Origin: Nymphaea colorata
Lineage: Eukaryota > Streptophyta > Magnoliopsida > Nymphaeales > Nymphaeaceae
Direction of reading: 5' to 3'
Length of the DNA stretch: 64,000 bases
Assembly (NCBI RefSeq): GCF_008831285.2
Contig: NC_045140.1
Location: 27,484,131-27,548,130 of the forward strand
Shown: in pieces, positions 25,101 through 38,100 of the stretch
Numbering within the stretch: the first letter of the stretch is position 1
Layout: every line of letters begins with the position of its first letter
Notes under the pieces: generated by a model
The model's input: only the letters and a program-made list of their open reading frames with translations
Databases searched by the model: none
What the model was told of the DNA's origin: nothing
Made by a program: the position numbers and the translations under genes

Positions 25101-27469
25101 CGTCTGCTGTCAGAAACATTCGAATCCTATTTGATTTTGTGCTTCAAATAGCAGAATATTACTCTAGTGAGAAGTACTGCAGATCAAACAAAGCGTACGT
25201 GAACAAGTCGTCCTGCAAACAAGAAAATAAAAATCAGCCTTAAATTCACATATGAGTTTATATACCACAAATCTTTTACTGGATTATGAAGCTCCAAAGA
25301 ATCACAAGGTTTCCCATTTGGTTTCTTGGCTATAGTAAAAGCCCTGTAGAAAAGTTGGCTGTTTCGTTTAAATCATCCCGAGAACTCACCTCCGAACAGC
25401 TTCTTCATGGTTGCAAGCGTCGTCGAGCAATCGTTCAGAACATAAACGCATGCAATCATATCCATGCAGTCGACTCTTGGAACATGAGATATAATTAATC
25501 ATGAGGAAAAACTTGATTGCCGTTTTAGTTTGTTGCCTAGAAAATTGCACTAAATATGACAATTAGTGTCACTAATCAATTAGTTTCTCATGGAATTGAT
25601 CAAGCAATTATCTTAACGTGACAATTTATAAAATATCTTAATGATTTTTGTAGTCTTTTTGTTGGACATGTATACATATACAGATATGTGTGTGTTTTTT
25701 GTGTGTGTTTACGTTAATAACTGAAAAGTAACATGAAAAGAAACCAGGTCGGCTGTTCTGACCTAAAATACCAGAGCCGACAATGTCCCTATCATGAGAT
25801 CATGAGGAGGGTACGTCCAAGATTGAGGGGCAAGCGGTATTCTGCACACAGGTTTCGGTGTTCCCGGCTGACCAATTATGACAGACTCATTCACAATAAA
25901 CAATATTCCTTCCTAATGCCTCGTATCACATGCATTTGGAAGTAGGAACCCGTCAAGTGTCGACACTATACGTATGATATTCCGATGTGATGTATGGTAT
26001 CACTTTCAGATACCATTCTCGACATGGCCCATCATCATCATCAACACCCTAAGACAAGATGAGTGTAAGAGCAGTAAAGATGTTACAAATATCACAAAAC
26101 AGTGAATCCGGACGCATGTCCATTGTCTTCGACCGATGTTCTTGAACACGGGTTTGACCTAGCAAACCAGTGACTCGTAGGCTGGCTCAGAACGGGAGTT
26201 GCAACTTGTCATGGTCCTATTCAATTTGAAAGAAACTCGTCATAGCTAGGTCTTCTGTAGGTAGGCTTTCCTGTTAGGTAGAGCTTATGGCCTAGCACGC
26301 TAAATCCATGGGTAAGCCACCACAGAGATCTACTCTAACTAGTTTTCTTTTGCGTGGCATTGCATGTTGACCCGCGGTAAGCAACCCCTCTCTGAAATTC
26401 TGAACTAATCCTGCCATATCTGTGACAGTAACACTATGCTTCTTGGAAGATAAGATTAGTTTCAGCAGTTCATCCTCTCCGAACAATACATGTGCAGGAA
26501 TATGGTAGTTTGGAAATATGAGGAGCGCAGCTTGGCGTTTCAGCCATGGCTGGCTATTGAAGTTGACAAATACAGAAAAATGTCAAAGATCTGCCCTTAA
26601 GGCCATACGGGCATTCACATCTTATAGCTCATTACTTGGCCGGGGTACATCAAATGGAGCGGATATACCATTGGCCAATGATATTATGGCTGAGAATCTA
26701 CCAACATAGAAAATTAGACTAATATTCATCACATTAATCTACTGTGTTTGCATGGCTTGCACTCAATATATATAACAAATACATGATTATATATGACCTT
26801 TCCCTTTCATGACTAGTACATTTTGGTGGATACAAATTAAACCGTGTAATCGACTCCATGAACCGATAACATTCTGTAAAATATTGATGGTGTGAAATCC
26901 AACCTTCTCATGTTCAACGATCTCTTGAAGCTCTCATCTACACTACACTTTCTTACAGTGTCGAAAATGCAACAGCAACGAAGAGCAGTTAGTTACATTC
27001 GGAAGCTCCATGTTCATGGAATCATGTGGGATCATAATGATAGTGACGAGGATGCATGAAAGATGGAGATGGGAAGTGATCTCTAAGAAGTCGTACTGCA
27101 CCGGCCTACAGCCACCATCAATGTGCACGAGCTTTTGCAAGTAGAAACGGCCATCTGCAGGTAGCAAACTTCACTTTCAGTCCGATCGGTGTAGGCAATC
27201 CCAGTTCATGCACCCAACTCAGCAGGACGACCCTTCTTAAATCTCTCTCACATGGACTGCTCAGAACTGCAATGTATCCTTGATGCCGCGTATGGATTAA
27301 GGGTGAGATAAATGTTGACACGCATGGCAGATGCATCTACCATTCAGAAAATCTTGAATTTCAAGGAGAACCTCGCAATTTTATGCACATTTTCCTGTTC
27401 AAATCGACCTTCTTTTCAAGTGCCTATCAAGTGAAGTGGTGAACAGGTCAAGGACCAAAAGAAAGATAG
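22150..27469. other. Intergenic DNA without recognisable genes
   Basis: About 5.3 kb of AT-rich DNA. Frames of 60-100 aa occur on both strands with no domain, no signal peptide and no consistent splice continuation. Around 26110-26230 the wording (ccggacgcatgtcc, gacctagcaaaccagtgac) is GC-richer and may be old repeat DNA. Nothing else was identified. Confidence 0.4.
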
Positions 27470-27800
27470 AGGGGCTATTCAGTTACATGGCTTAAGAACG
27501 AAAATGTAAGTATAGAAGTTTAAGTTAAATGTTTTACACCCTGTTTGGATGGAGGGAGAGGGAGAGAAAGGAGTGGAATGAAAGACATTTCCTTTCAGTT
27601 CCTTTCCCCTCCATCCATTCCTTTCCTTCTCTTTACCTTCATCCAAACAGTATGACAGGCCGTGCACTATCCCAACTAGAGATGGGGAGAGAGGCTCTTC
27701 AGTTAAATGGCTTAAGAATGAAATGCAAAGAACGAAGTTGAAGTTAAAGGTTAACGCGCCTTAGGCCGTGTACTGGGCCAACTAGAGATGGGCGCCTGTC
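27470..27800. repeat. Partial tandem repeat (~104-bp period) with a fold-back insert
   Basis: The phrase cagttacatggcttaagaacg at about 27479 recurs as cagttaaatggcttaagaatg at about 27699. The phrase ggccgtgcactatcccaact at 27659 recurs as ggccgtgtactgggccaact at 27763. This fits a repeat unit of about 104 bp, with a fold-back element (27541-27650) inside the first copy. Confidence 0.6.
27541..27650. mobile_element. Fold-back MITE-like element, 110 bp
   Basis: It starts ctgtttggatg and ends with the exact inverted match catccaaacag. The interior continues the pairing: a purine-rich left arm (gagggagagggagagaaagg) faces a pyrimidine-rich right arm. No target duplication is clear, so the superfamily is not assigned. 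Confidence 0.5.
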
Positions 27801-28414
27801 AAGCCTTACATTCTCATACGTTTCGTAGAGCAGATGGGGACGAAAGAATTTACTTACTGCTTCCGTCCAAAACTGAAAACATGGTTGCCCATGAGAGAGG
27901 AACAATGGCCGGGCCCTCTCCCCCTCCCGGCCCTGCCCCACGGCCATGGCCCCCAGTACCACGTGCAGCCTAGAGAAGGGTCGTCTGTCACCACTGCTAA
28001 CTGCACGCTCCAATCTTATTGCACGCTCCGTTAACAACTGCTCACACGTCTCTTGCATGTGCACCTAGTCTTAAGAGGACGTCGGTCGCTGCAGTAGGGA
28101 GGGGTCAAACCTACTTTCCTAGAAAATGTCTACTGCCGTCTTGTCAATGGTCTCCTGATCGTTGCAGATTGCCGCCTGTCCTGCGATTGTCCCATGGCAA
28201 GAAGGCCAATTGGCATTTTCACTTACAGCAGGAATCGTGCATAGTAATTAACTCTCTGAGTCGAGAAGGTGGTTGCTGAAAAGGTCCCCCCTGCAGTGAT
28301 CTTGCACAGTTTTGCAGAAGTGACACATACCATGCATGCACAGTAAAAGGGACTGTTAGTTTGCTTAGGTTGATTATTTGTTGGGGAGCTCCTAGTGAGG
28401 GAGGAATTGTCTTC
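27801..28414. other. Intergenic DNA, nothing recognised
   Basis: Moderately GC-rich around 27900-28000, with overlapping frames on both strands. None has a recognisable domain. Confidence 0.35.
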
Positions 28415-28777
28415 ATGCGGAGAAAAAGGAAAAATGGATCCAGATACCCTTACTTGTTCACGCTAGCTTCAGCAGATTCAGATCAACAGTCGGAACTTTC
28501 AGCCATAGCTGCAAAACCGGTCTTAGATTTTGAGACCATGGAAACTCTTCTCGCTTACAGGGTACGGCGGTCCTCAATAGATCATCAGGCAGCTAAAGGA
28601 ATCTACACTATTATAAAACAGGATGAATGCCAATCCTTTCTTCAAATTGTTAATCAACAACAGAAAGGAATCTATACTATTGCGAAACACGATCAAATGC
28701 TTGCTTCATCAAAGACACAAGTTTCATGTTCATCACGGTCAAGCATGTCTTGTGTCGACGGAGAACTATTATGGTAA
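28415..28777 (+). other. Unassigned 120-codon open frame with an internal repeat
   Basis: From the ATG at 28415 the frame encodes 120 residues, starting MRRKRKNGSRYPYLF. The motif KGIYTI(I/A)K(Q/H)D occurs twice, about 23 residues apart; the DNA copies at about 28596 and 28664 differ at several positions. I recognise no domain, and there is no TATA box or supporting exon. It could be a small orphan gene, a remnant or chance. I would not annotate it as a gene without transcript data. Confidence 0.2.
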
Positions 28778-31700
28778 TCTGCTGGCAAATTTGGTGGCAG
28801 TTTTGCTCTTTTTCTGAGGAAACCTAATGTGAACAACAGTAGAAAAATGAGATTACTACCATTAATATATGTTAGGAAATAAGGACTGATTTAAAAGAGG
28901 CCTGAGGCTAGCTATTCCTCTATAGTTCTCTGATCCAGGCAATTTTGGCATAATTTCCCAATTTGCGATGCAACTTGCATTGTTTACAAAAGGGTAAGCG
29001 ATATTCTGAAAGTGCTTTCTTTTACATATTAATGAAAAATTGCCTGAATCAGGCACAGACACCTGACCTTGCTTCTTAATTTCCCGAAACAATCATGCAT
29101 GTTTTTGTGCCTCTGTGTCTGTGTATGGGAGAACCATGAGAAATGGCGCATATTTATGCATGAAGGTAGGAAATAATGCAAATCTGAGAGAATATATATT
29201 TGACCTACAATGAAATCAGAATGAGCAGAAAGAGCAGGAAAAACTAAGAAGAGAAGAATCTAAGAAGAGGGAAGGAAGGCATAAGAATTGTACGACAGCA
29301 TTAGAACAAGTGCAGAGCTTAATTTCCTGTGGTGCCAACTTCACAATATGTACAGGGCCACGATACGACATGTACAGAGCTTAATTTCCTGTAAAGCCTC
29401 TTGTTCTTTTTTGGGTGCTTCACAACAATATTTCAAACAATAAATTGCCAGTTCCGTCCTTTTCCAAGGAAAACGTATTCCGGTTAACAGAACTCCTTCT
29501 TTCATTATTTTGCAGGTGTTCATGGTGAAGAGGAAACCTGCACCATAACGGAACCCCATAACTTGTAGAACACCGTCAATGGATACTTTTTTGGAGCCAA
29601 TTATTGGGCTCTATGAACCATAAGATTGTTTTAGCTCAGGTTGATCAGGTTTCTACATACGTACGTGCAATTTTGTGGTTCAAGATGAAGCAACTGAACC
29701 AATAACGAAGCTTTTTAGTCATGATGACATTCAGTAGATCATGGGACCAAACTGACCCATGCACACGTTGGTCTTGGGCGCGAACACCCACCGTTCCCTC
29801 ATCTTAGGCAGATCAGACCTCTCTGCCAGATACTTGATATTTGGATCAAACATGACAATTTCCTGCTGGGCTTGGGGTCCTTCCCAGACAAAACTTGACT
29901 TGGTCCCATAAAGGAAAAATAAAAGAAATCATGATGATTGTTGTTCTGTGTCTACTCTTTGCCCTAAGTTGAGTTCTTACTGGATTTGGTGAGCAAAGAA
30001 TTTGCAGACTTCTTGCCTTAAGAAACAATCATCTTAAGGTCTTGTCGCGTCAAGCTAAAACCAGATCCGAGAGCTTTTCTTCAGTAAGTCGGTTTTTTTT
30101 CTTTTTTCTCCTGATTTTAATGCTGCAAACTAGTTTCTAGCTGGTCCCTGCTCTCCTAACACACTTGCTTTAACGGTTCTTCGATTAATGTTCTCATTGC
30201 GGGCCATTTTGCAAGACTTGACAAAAAGTCAAGGACATCTTAGAATGTATTTGTGGACCCGTTTCGGAAAAAAAAATTGAGATTTCCGTTTACGACTTTT
30301 TAGGGATTCTGCAGAAGTATTCTGTCCAGCTTTATGGGGTTCTATACACAACTTCAAAGCTGTTCTGATTAATAAGTCACTCCTTCTGTCAAAGTAATCA
30401 CGATTAGAAAACCGATTATATTAGATAACTACTATCTAAAACCGTAGCCATATAGCTGCCAGTATCTTAAAACGTCCTCGTGACTGTTTAGGGAAAAAGC
30501 TGCCCTTTTGCTTTCTTCAACCAGCTACCCAGAAGTTGTTTTTACTTACTATTAAACCCTTCTGCAAGATTAATAAGAAGGCAAGGCCCTTTCTGCAAAA
30601 TCTAATCCCACCAAATAGCATTTAGAATATTGAGTCATGCTTCATGAACTTTTCCGAAAAATGATGCATTTGTTCCAAACTAGCAGTCAACTCACTACAC
30701 TAGAAGCAATTGCTTCGAACGACTGAGGAACTTCACATGAAGAGTAGTGATCCCATGCCGCAGATAACTGAGAGAAATGTTCAAGCTCCACAGCAGCTGG
30801 ACCTTTCTGTTCTTTGATTTTCAGGGGATGAGCTAATAGGCAACTTGAGCACTTGGATGGTTGGATCCTGGAGCAGCAACCAGCGCATTCCGGTATCTTC
30901 TTTCAAAACATCCAGAAGATGCCATGTGCATGTTTTTCCCAAAATTTATAGACTAAGCACAAACGTACATCTGGAATAAGACCAGAAAACAATCACTAAC
31001 ATCCAATTCAGGAATTGTACGGCCTGAGTTTCCACCCTCGTTAGAATCCCAAGTCACTCAAAATAATGCTTTCAATTGGACTTGCATGTACATCCCGGTA
31101 TCCTGAGACACTTGCTGACACTAATATGGAAGGCAGGATTTAGTGTAGCAACAAAAAGAAAAGTGATAGAGCTCATACGTAACCAACAACCAACGGCACA
31201 GCATAGTCTGAAAGAAACCGAATGTAGGTCACACCACCCTGAACAATCTAGGCAATAAAAAAACCTGACAGATTTGAATTTTGCTGCCAAATTTGGTTTC
31301 ACTCTATGTAGAGTTTATCATTTCATTCCGCATTTCCGCATTTTTCAAGCATTTGATCTCCACATCAATGTTAGGACAACTGAAGCAAAACATGCTCAAC
31401 CTTAGTTGAAGTAGAACTGAATACCGTAGATGTGATTCTTTTCTGGTAAATGTGGCAAAGTAGGAAAGACATGAGAAAAGAGAGCCTTAGACATTGAGCA
31501 GCTAAACTGCGGAATAGGCAAGATACAATTTTAGTGAGTTAAACTCGGATCCCACAGTATGCACAAAATACAATATTGTAATGCAACATTCTTAAGCACT
31601 AAAACAAATCAAATATGTTAACTCCTTTCATCCTTAACTGCAACAAATGTAGATAATAAAAGTTCCAACAGTTTTTTCTTTACCAATGATGAATGTCTAC

Positions 31701-32193
31701 ACTGCACTATAATTATTGCCATATACTTTCAGAAACACCCTTAACAAACAAATTTTGGTGCAGCCTCATGTTAAATATATAATCAACAAAAAAGGACAGC
31801 CACAAGTTCCAAATTTACCAAAAAGAAGACCATGAAACCTTTCTTCCAGAAAAAAGCGGCAGAAGCATGCAATTTATCGGCCTACTCCTTGCATAAAACC
31901 ATGTGTGGAGTGAAGACACCTTGTAATCTTGGAAAAGAGAACTTCACTGTTGACAACACAATCCGAACCCACATAAATGTCCCTCCAAAATTATGCTTTT
32001 CGCTCACTTCGCACATCATGCTTGCTGGGTACCATGCTTGCTGGGTACTTCTGGTACATGGGGCTGGTGGCTGTCAAATAAATATACAAGAATCCTCTGT
32101 TTGTGTGCTCATTGGGGCGCACATGTATATTTTATCTTGCCAGCACGAGCACACACACAGGTAGATGAGTAAAGAACATATGCACATATGATT
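28778..32193. other. Intergenic DNA and TBL 3' flank
   Basis: About 3.4 kb without recognisable genes. Small local duplications are visible: cagagcttaatttcctgt at about 29314 and 29374, and atgcttgctgggtac twice at about 32017-32050. The end nearest 32193 is the likely 3' UTR of the TBL gene. Confidence 0.4.
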
Positions 32194-35100
32194 TCAAGCT
32201 CTATTTAGGTGAGCAACAAGCAAGTCATTCCATGAATCTGTAATTCCAGGCAAGCACCAGTGCATGCAGTCATCGTGCTTCTTCCCTCCTGACCTTGATG
32301 GATGAGCATCAGCTCTATATTCACTCATATGACTGATGTCTAGAATTTTAAAACTTGTACCTTTTACAGCACGAAACATGTGCTCATTTGACAATCGTGC
32401 CTCTATATTTGTTCCATTGTTCTCTAATGAAAACAATTGCTCCACCTGATAAAGGAATCAACCAACAACAAATCTCAGTGAGGTAACTGAAGAATTCCTT
32501 TTAATTCACTTGAAGGCACAAAGAGTTATATCATCGGATAGATTTTTCCAATTCCTGGAAATTGGAAGGCATGCCACATATTCTAGAACCTAGTTACTTT
32601 CTCGTTTCATTTTCATTAAATTCTTAATGGTTCACCTTTATTCCTGAAAGAATTTTGCTCAGGTCGACTAGCCAGCCTCCTTATACAATGAAGTCTTATT
32701 CCGGTCTTAGCAAGCATCTCGAGCAATTTTATGTGTCAATACACTTTTTTGTAAAAAAACTGTTGTTTGGCTTTTTATTGTGTTAGAAAGATGTGATCCT
32801 TAACCAATCAATGTTTAACAACTTTTTCAAATCATCACGAATAATTGCCATACAGCTACGTGAATTGGCTTCCCGTGACATTGTAAATTTGCAGTCCCAG
32901 ATATAAAGCATCCAATAGGGCATACAAGACTATAATAGAAAGTTTTACCTGCTCTTGCAGCAAAGGTCTTGTGCGTTGACAAAAGCCACCTTCATTCCAA
33001 TCACCTCCTTCAAAATGTCTTGGAGATTGTGTGCGAAAAAATTTCAATGCACTATCTCCCATTTGTGTCTCCACAAACAACGTCTGTAAAATGAAATAGA
33101 AAAATGAATTAGGGGGATTGAGGTATTAACTTACAGCCAACTGAGACATAAACAAGCTAAAATCCACTATAATCATAATTCATAACAAAGAAATGTAGGA
33201 GCAAACACAAAATGGAGATGTAGTATTGCAAAAGCACAACCTATGCTTATTATTATGTTATTTTCACCTATAATCTGATTAATAAAGTTTGCATGGAGTT
33301 CAATCAGTCCCTTTTTCATGAGAAATGCATTTCAGTCTGTCATCATTGATCTTGAGAATTAATGAAAGAAGAGAAAGGTCAACCTCATAGTTCCTCTTAT
33401 TACTACAAGAATTTATCCCTTTATTCATTTCTTAACTTAATGTTCAGGCATTTTGTGATTTAAGCTACCAGCTTACAATAATCAGGAAGAAGAGAGATAT
33501 AAAGGATGGCCAAAGTTCAAAGCCAACAAGGTTCAAAACTCAGAAGTTTATAGGTTATTGCAGGAGTCCGAACAGTGCCAACATGACCATGTCCCACCAA
33601 CTGAAGCCTGAAGCCCTTTTTAAAGTGACATTGGAGATATATAATCTGAGTATCAGACATAGTTCAAGGCTTCAAGCTCGTTTTAAGATTCTTTCCAAAT
33701 TTTAGAATGAGAAAGGGCGACGGTAAATTTCTTATATGAGAGATGAACAGTGTCCATTGAGTGCTTCAGTATCCACTAAAATATGCCTGAGACAGCCCAT
33801 CTCAGACATGCTGCCATGAGAGAAGCTGCCTCTGAAAATCTCTCTCCAATCACATCCATAGAGTGAGTGGTGCTGGTGTTATTTTGGAATGAAAAAGACC
33901 AAGTGACTAGTGTTTGATTGAGTGGCTAAAGTTTTGGGATTGGATGTGTCGAAGTACATTTTGAGACATTCAGTCCACTCATTTAAACATGACCTTTTTG
34001 TTTCAGTGGCACTCGATGAAGAAATTTGTGAGGTTATGGAAGTGTAAGGGAAAAAAATTTCCCTTTATATTTCTTTGCATACTTGCACAAATTAAGGAGA
34101 AAAGTGTTCTAAGCAATGTTATTTGTATCGTATGATACGCATGCGTATCGTACGATACGTATCGTATAGGTTTAGAAAACCTATACGATACGCTTACGAT
34201 AAGCGATACGTTCATGTATCGTAAGCGTATCGCCCGTATCATACGATACGGAAAAAAACACAAAATTCATTATGTTTTAAAGTTTAAACACTCCTCCCTC
34301 TCTCTCTTCTAGTGTTTAAAGCAATGTTATCTGTATCGTACGATACGCGCTCTCTTCTAGTGTTTAAAGCAATGTTATCTGTATCGTACGATACGTATCG
34401 TATAGGTCGAAGAAACCTATACGATACGCATTCGATACGCGTGCGTATCGTACGTGTATCGCCCCTATCCTGCGATACGGGAGAAAACACAAAATTTTTT
34501 ATTTTTTCAAAGTTTAAACACTCCTCCCTCTCTCTCTTCTTGTATTTAAAGACTCCAAATCTCCAATAGACGTAGGAGGGAGAGATTTTGCCCATTTTCA
34601 TCAAAAATAACCAAGGATTCATTAATTTGGAATATATTATCGTTGAATCATGAAAGATGATAACTATATGTTTTGAACTTATAAAATTGTGATGTAATCT
34701 AAGTCCTAAGATTCTATAAAATTTTCAAGTTTAAAATTGTGATGGATGCTTATATGTTATTCTTGAAGATTTGATTTCTTATTGTTGAATGTGTCGTTGA
34801 TACACATGAATGTTCCTTATGTATGATGATCTTTTTTATATTTGAATACATTTTTCTTGATTTCTGATTTTTGTTCATTTTTTCAGATTTTTTAATGATT
34901 TTTCTCTATTTTTTCTGATTTTTAAATATTTTTTAAAATTAAAAAATTAATTTTACGATACGCTACACTAAGTTTGCGATACGTTACGATACGGCATATA
35001 GGTCGGCCCAACCGATACGCAATACGCTACGCCTTTTATAACATTGGTTTAAAGACTCCAAGAGACGTGAAAGGGAGAGATTTTGCCCATTTCCATCAAA

Positions 35101-38100
35101 AATAACTGAGGATTCATCGATTTGGGAGATATTATCGTTGAATCATGAAAGATGATAACTAATTAACTATATGGTTTGAACTTATAAAATTGTGATGCAA
35201 TCTAAGTCCTAAGACTCCAAGTCCTGAGATTCTAATTCCTAAGATTCTATAAAATTTTCAAATTTAAAATTGTTATGGATGCTTATTATGTTATTTTTCT
35301 TATTTTTGAATGTGTTGTTGATACACATGAATGTTCCTTATGTATGATAATCTTTTTGATTTCTGACTTTTTGTTTATTTTTTTTATTTTTTTAAATGAT
35401 TTTTCTTTATTTTTTCTAATTTTTAATATTTTTTAAATTAAAAAATTAATTTTACAATACGCTACGCTGCGATACGTTACGATACGACATATAGGTCGGC
35501 CAGACTGATACGCATTACGCTACACCTTTTACAACATTGGTTCTAAGTAGCTCCATCAACTGACATGATTAACAACAGTTCTCAAAAGAATGATCATCAA
35601 ACTTACCTACCTTTTGAAAATATTGCATTTTTATCGCCATGTTAAAGTAAGTCAAAATCATTGGATATGTCATAACATTTGTTAAAGTATGCCATTGCAT
35701 AGAGTCACAATCAATTCTGCAGCATTATCACCAACATTTTCAGCAAGGTTTGGAAATAGAAAAGTAACGGATTAAAAATAGCTGTTATACTGGGTTTTCT
35801 TGGAGTATTCCAGCACCACCACCAGTTCACTCACAATTTACACTCCTTTTCATGGTTACTAAGAAACTATAAGATATCCAGAAATATGCATAAGAAAATC
35901 TCGGCAACAAACATAGAACCAACAAAAGGATGGATAACAAAAATTTACAGAAAGGACTACCTACCAATATTATAATTTGCCGATTATGAGATATATGGCA
36001 AGATGGTCACATTGGAAAAGAAAATGTAAAATTCAGATCAGAGTAAATGTTTTTTCACCCAAAATAAGTATGGCATACCATATGTTTTAGAGTCATATCC
36101 AGGCCAACCTCAGGACGCTTAGGGGGAATTACAGGCAAACCCTTCTCAAAAAAGAGCATGGGCGAACTCTGTGGATCAAACTTCGATGGTGCCCACCACC
36201 TAGTAACAGTTTGTCATGGAAAGATCTTGAAGTTACAATTATGATTAAGTATAGGGACATCATATTCACAAACAGCAAGTTATATGATTCCCCAGGACTA
36301 TGAAAATTAATCATTATTGAACATATGAACACATAAATTTTGGAAGGAAAGGGGAAATTACAATATATAGTTATTCTATCATAAACTATGTAGTTAAATG
36401 CACTAGGGAGGCCAAAGCATCAGAGCCCATGAGATGGCCTAGGTGAAGCCTGAGTGGTCTTATTCAGTAGGAAAAAAAGGGAAACATAATAAGAGGGGTG
36501 AAAAGAACAAAAGGAAAAGCGACAGAGTGATGCCTTGGAAAAACTTCACCTCCATCAATATATTAGAAGAAACCCCCAAAAAACTACTTTTGACTTAAAA
36601 TTTTTAAAAAATACTATTATTTTTTTGGACTGTGTAGTTTAGGAAAGCAGAAATTCATTGGATAACTAATATAGTAGAAAACAATAAGATGGAACAAGGT
36701 GTACCATGAGAGGGCGTTTAGCAATAGGAACACTAACACAGTTTCCATGAATCTATATCCCAAAGACTGGGCAGATACATGGGATACTAGATGCAGTGTT
36801 TTATGAACCTAAACTAACCTTTGTGACAGATTTATGGATCACTATATTAGCACTCTCATTGCCAAATGCCCCCTAAAGCGAACTACAAAAGCTGATAGTC
36901 AATCGTGCATATTCCAAGATAAGTGAACATTCAGCTAATAGCAGAGGCATACAAGATCAAGAAAAATAACTGAACCATAGGAATGTCGTTGATGTAGGTT
37001 ATATAAATTATGTTTAATTATTTCATAAAAGGGAATCTAATGCAGCATAGTTGGACATGCATAAAAGGAATCTAATGCACCATCATTGAACATAGGAATG
37101 TCAAGGAAGAATACCAGTGGCCTGTGTTCAAGATAAGAACATCATGGAAAGTTGGAGCCAAAGACCAAGAGCTGTCAGGAATATCAACATCTACCCTAAA
37201 GCCATTTTTGTAACCAAGTGACTCCAATACACCACCATTAGAGCTTGCGGACCACCTGTAGCACAATATCAGGAACACAAGCATAATCTAATATCAAGAG
37301 AAGGGTAACGAAGTGCAAATTCTCATCTCATTCGGATGCGAATAACTATATGTATACCATGGAACCAAAAAGAAAAAGTACCACCGAACTAGAATGAAAC
37401 AAATTTTCCACAATAATTTTCTTTTCTCAATGCTATGGAATGGACAAAATAATAAGACCATGCACTATGCAGAAAAACAATGATGTAGCAATATTACTTT
37501 TAGTCACTGCAACAAGATCATGTAAATATAATAAAACTGGTCAACAAGTTGGAACCTTGTTCAATACAAGACATCATTCAAACAACCAATGTCAGCTGAT
37601 CATGCAAAAGAAGACAAGGTCATCAAGGCATCGACGTAGTTTGCTCAAACAAGGATTCCAAATTTGCAGTAACATGACACATTGATGGTAAAGGGTGGTA
37701 GATTCTTATATGTGCCTTTGTCTTTCTTTTGAACAAAGCATTTGCATTACATACTTTCATTTGATAACATAACTTAATGTAATCGCACAGCCTCATTGTC
37801 ATTGAAGCAACTCCCGGGGGTTAATATTCCACTTACTGCAAACATTCATGAAAATTTTCCAATTATGAAACATCTAAGTGACAAGACCACAATGCTATTT
37901 TACTTTTTCTAACATCTTCACAATCACGTTTTCCTTGCTGCCATGAATATCAAAGCCAAGCACAACCTACACCTTACTTTATGGTGATACATCCATCGGG
38001 CTGACTATCTGACCCACAATGCATTCTGAGCTTGATGTTTCTAGATTCCATATTCGACATGCAAAATAACTTCGCAATTTTGTGTTTCAGGGGAGATTTT

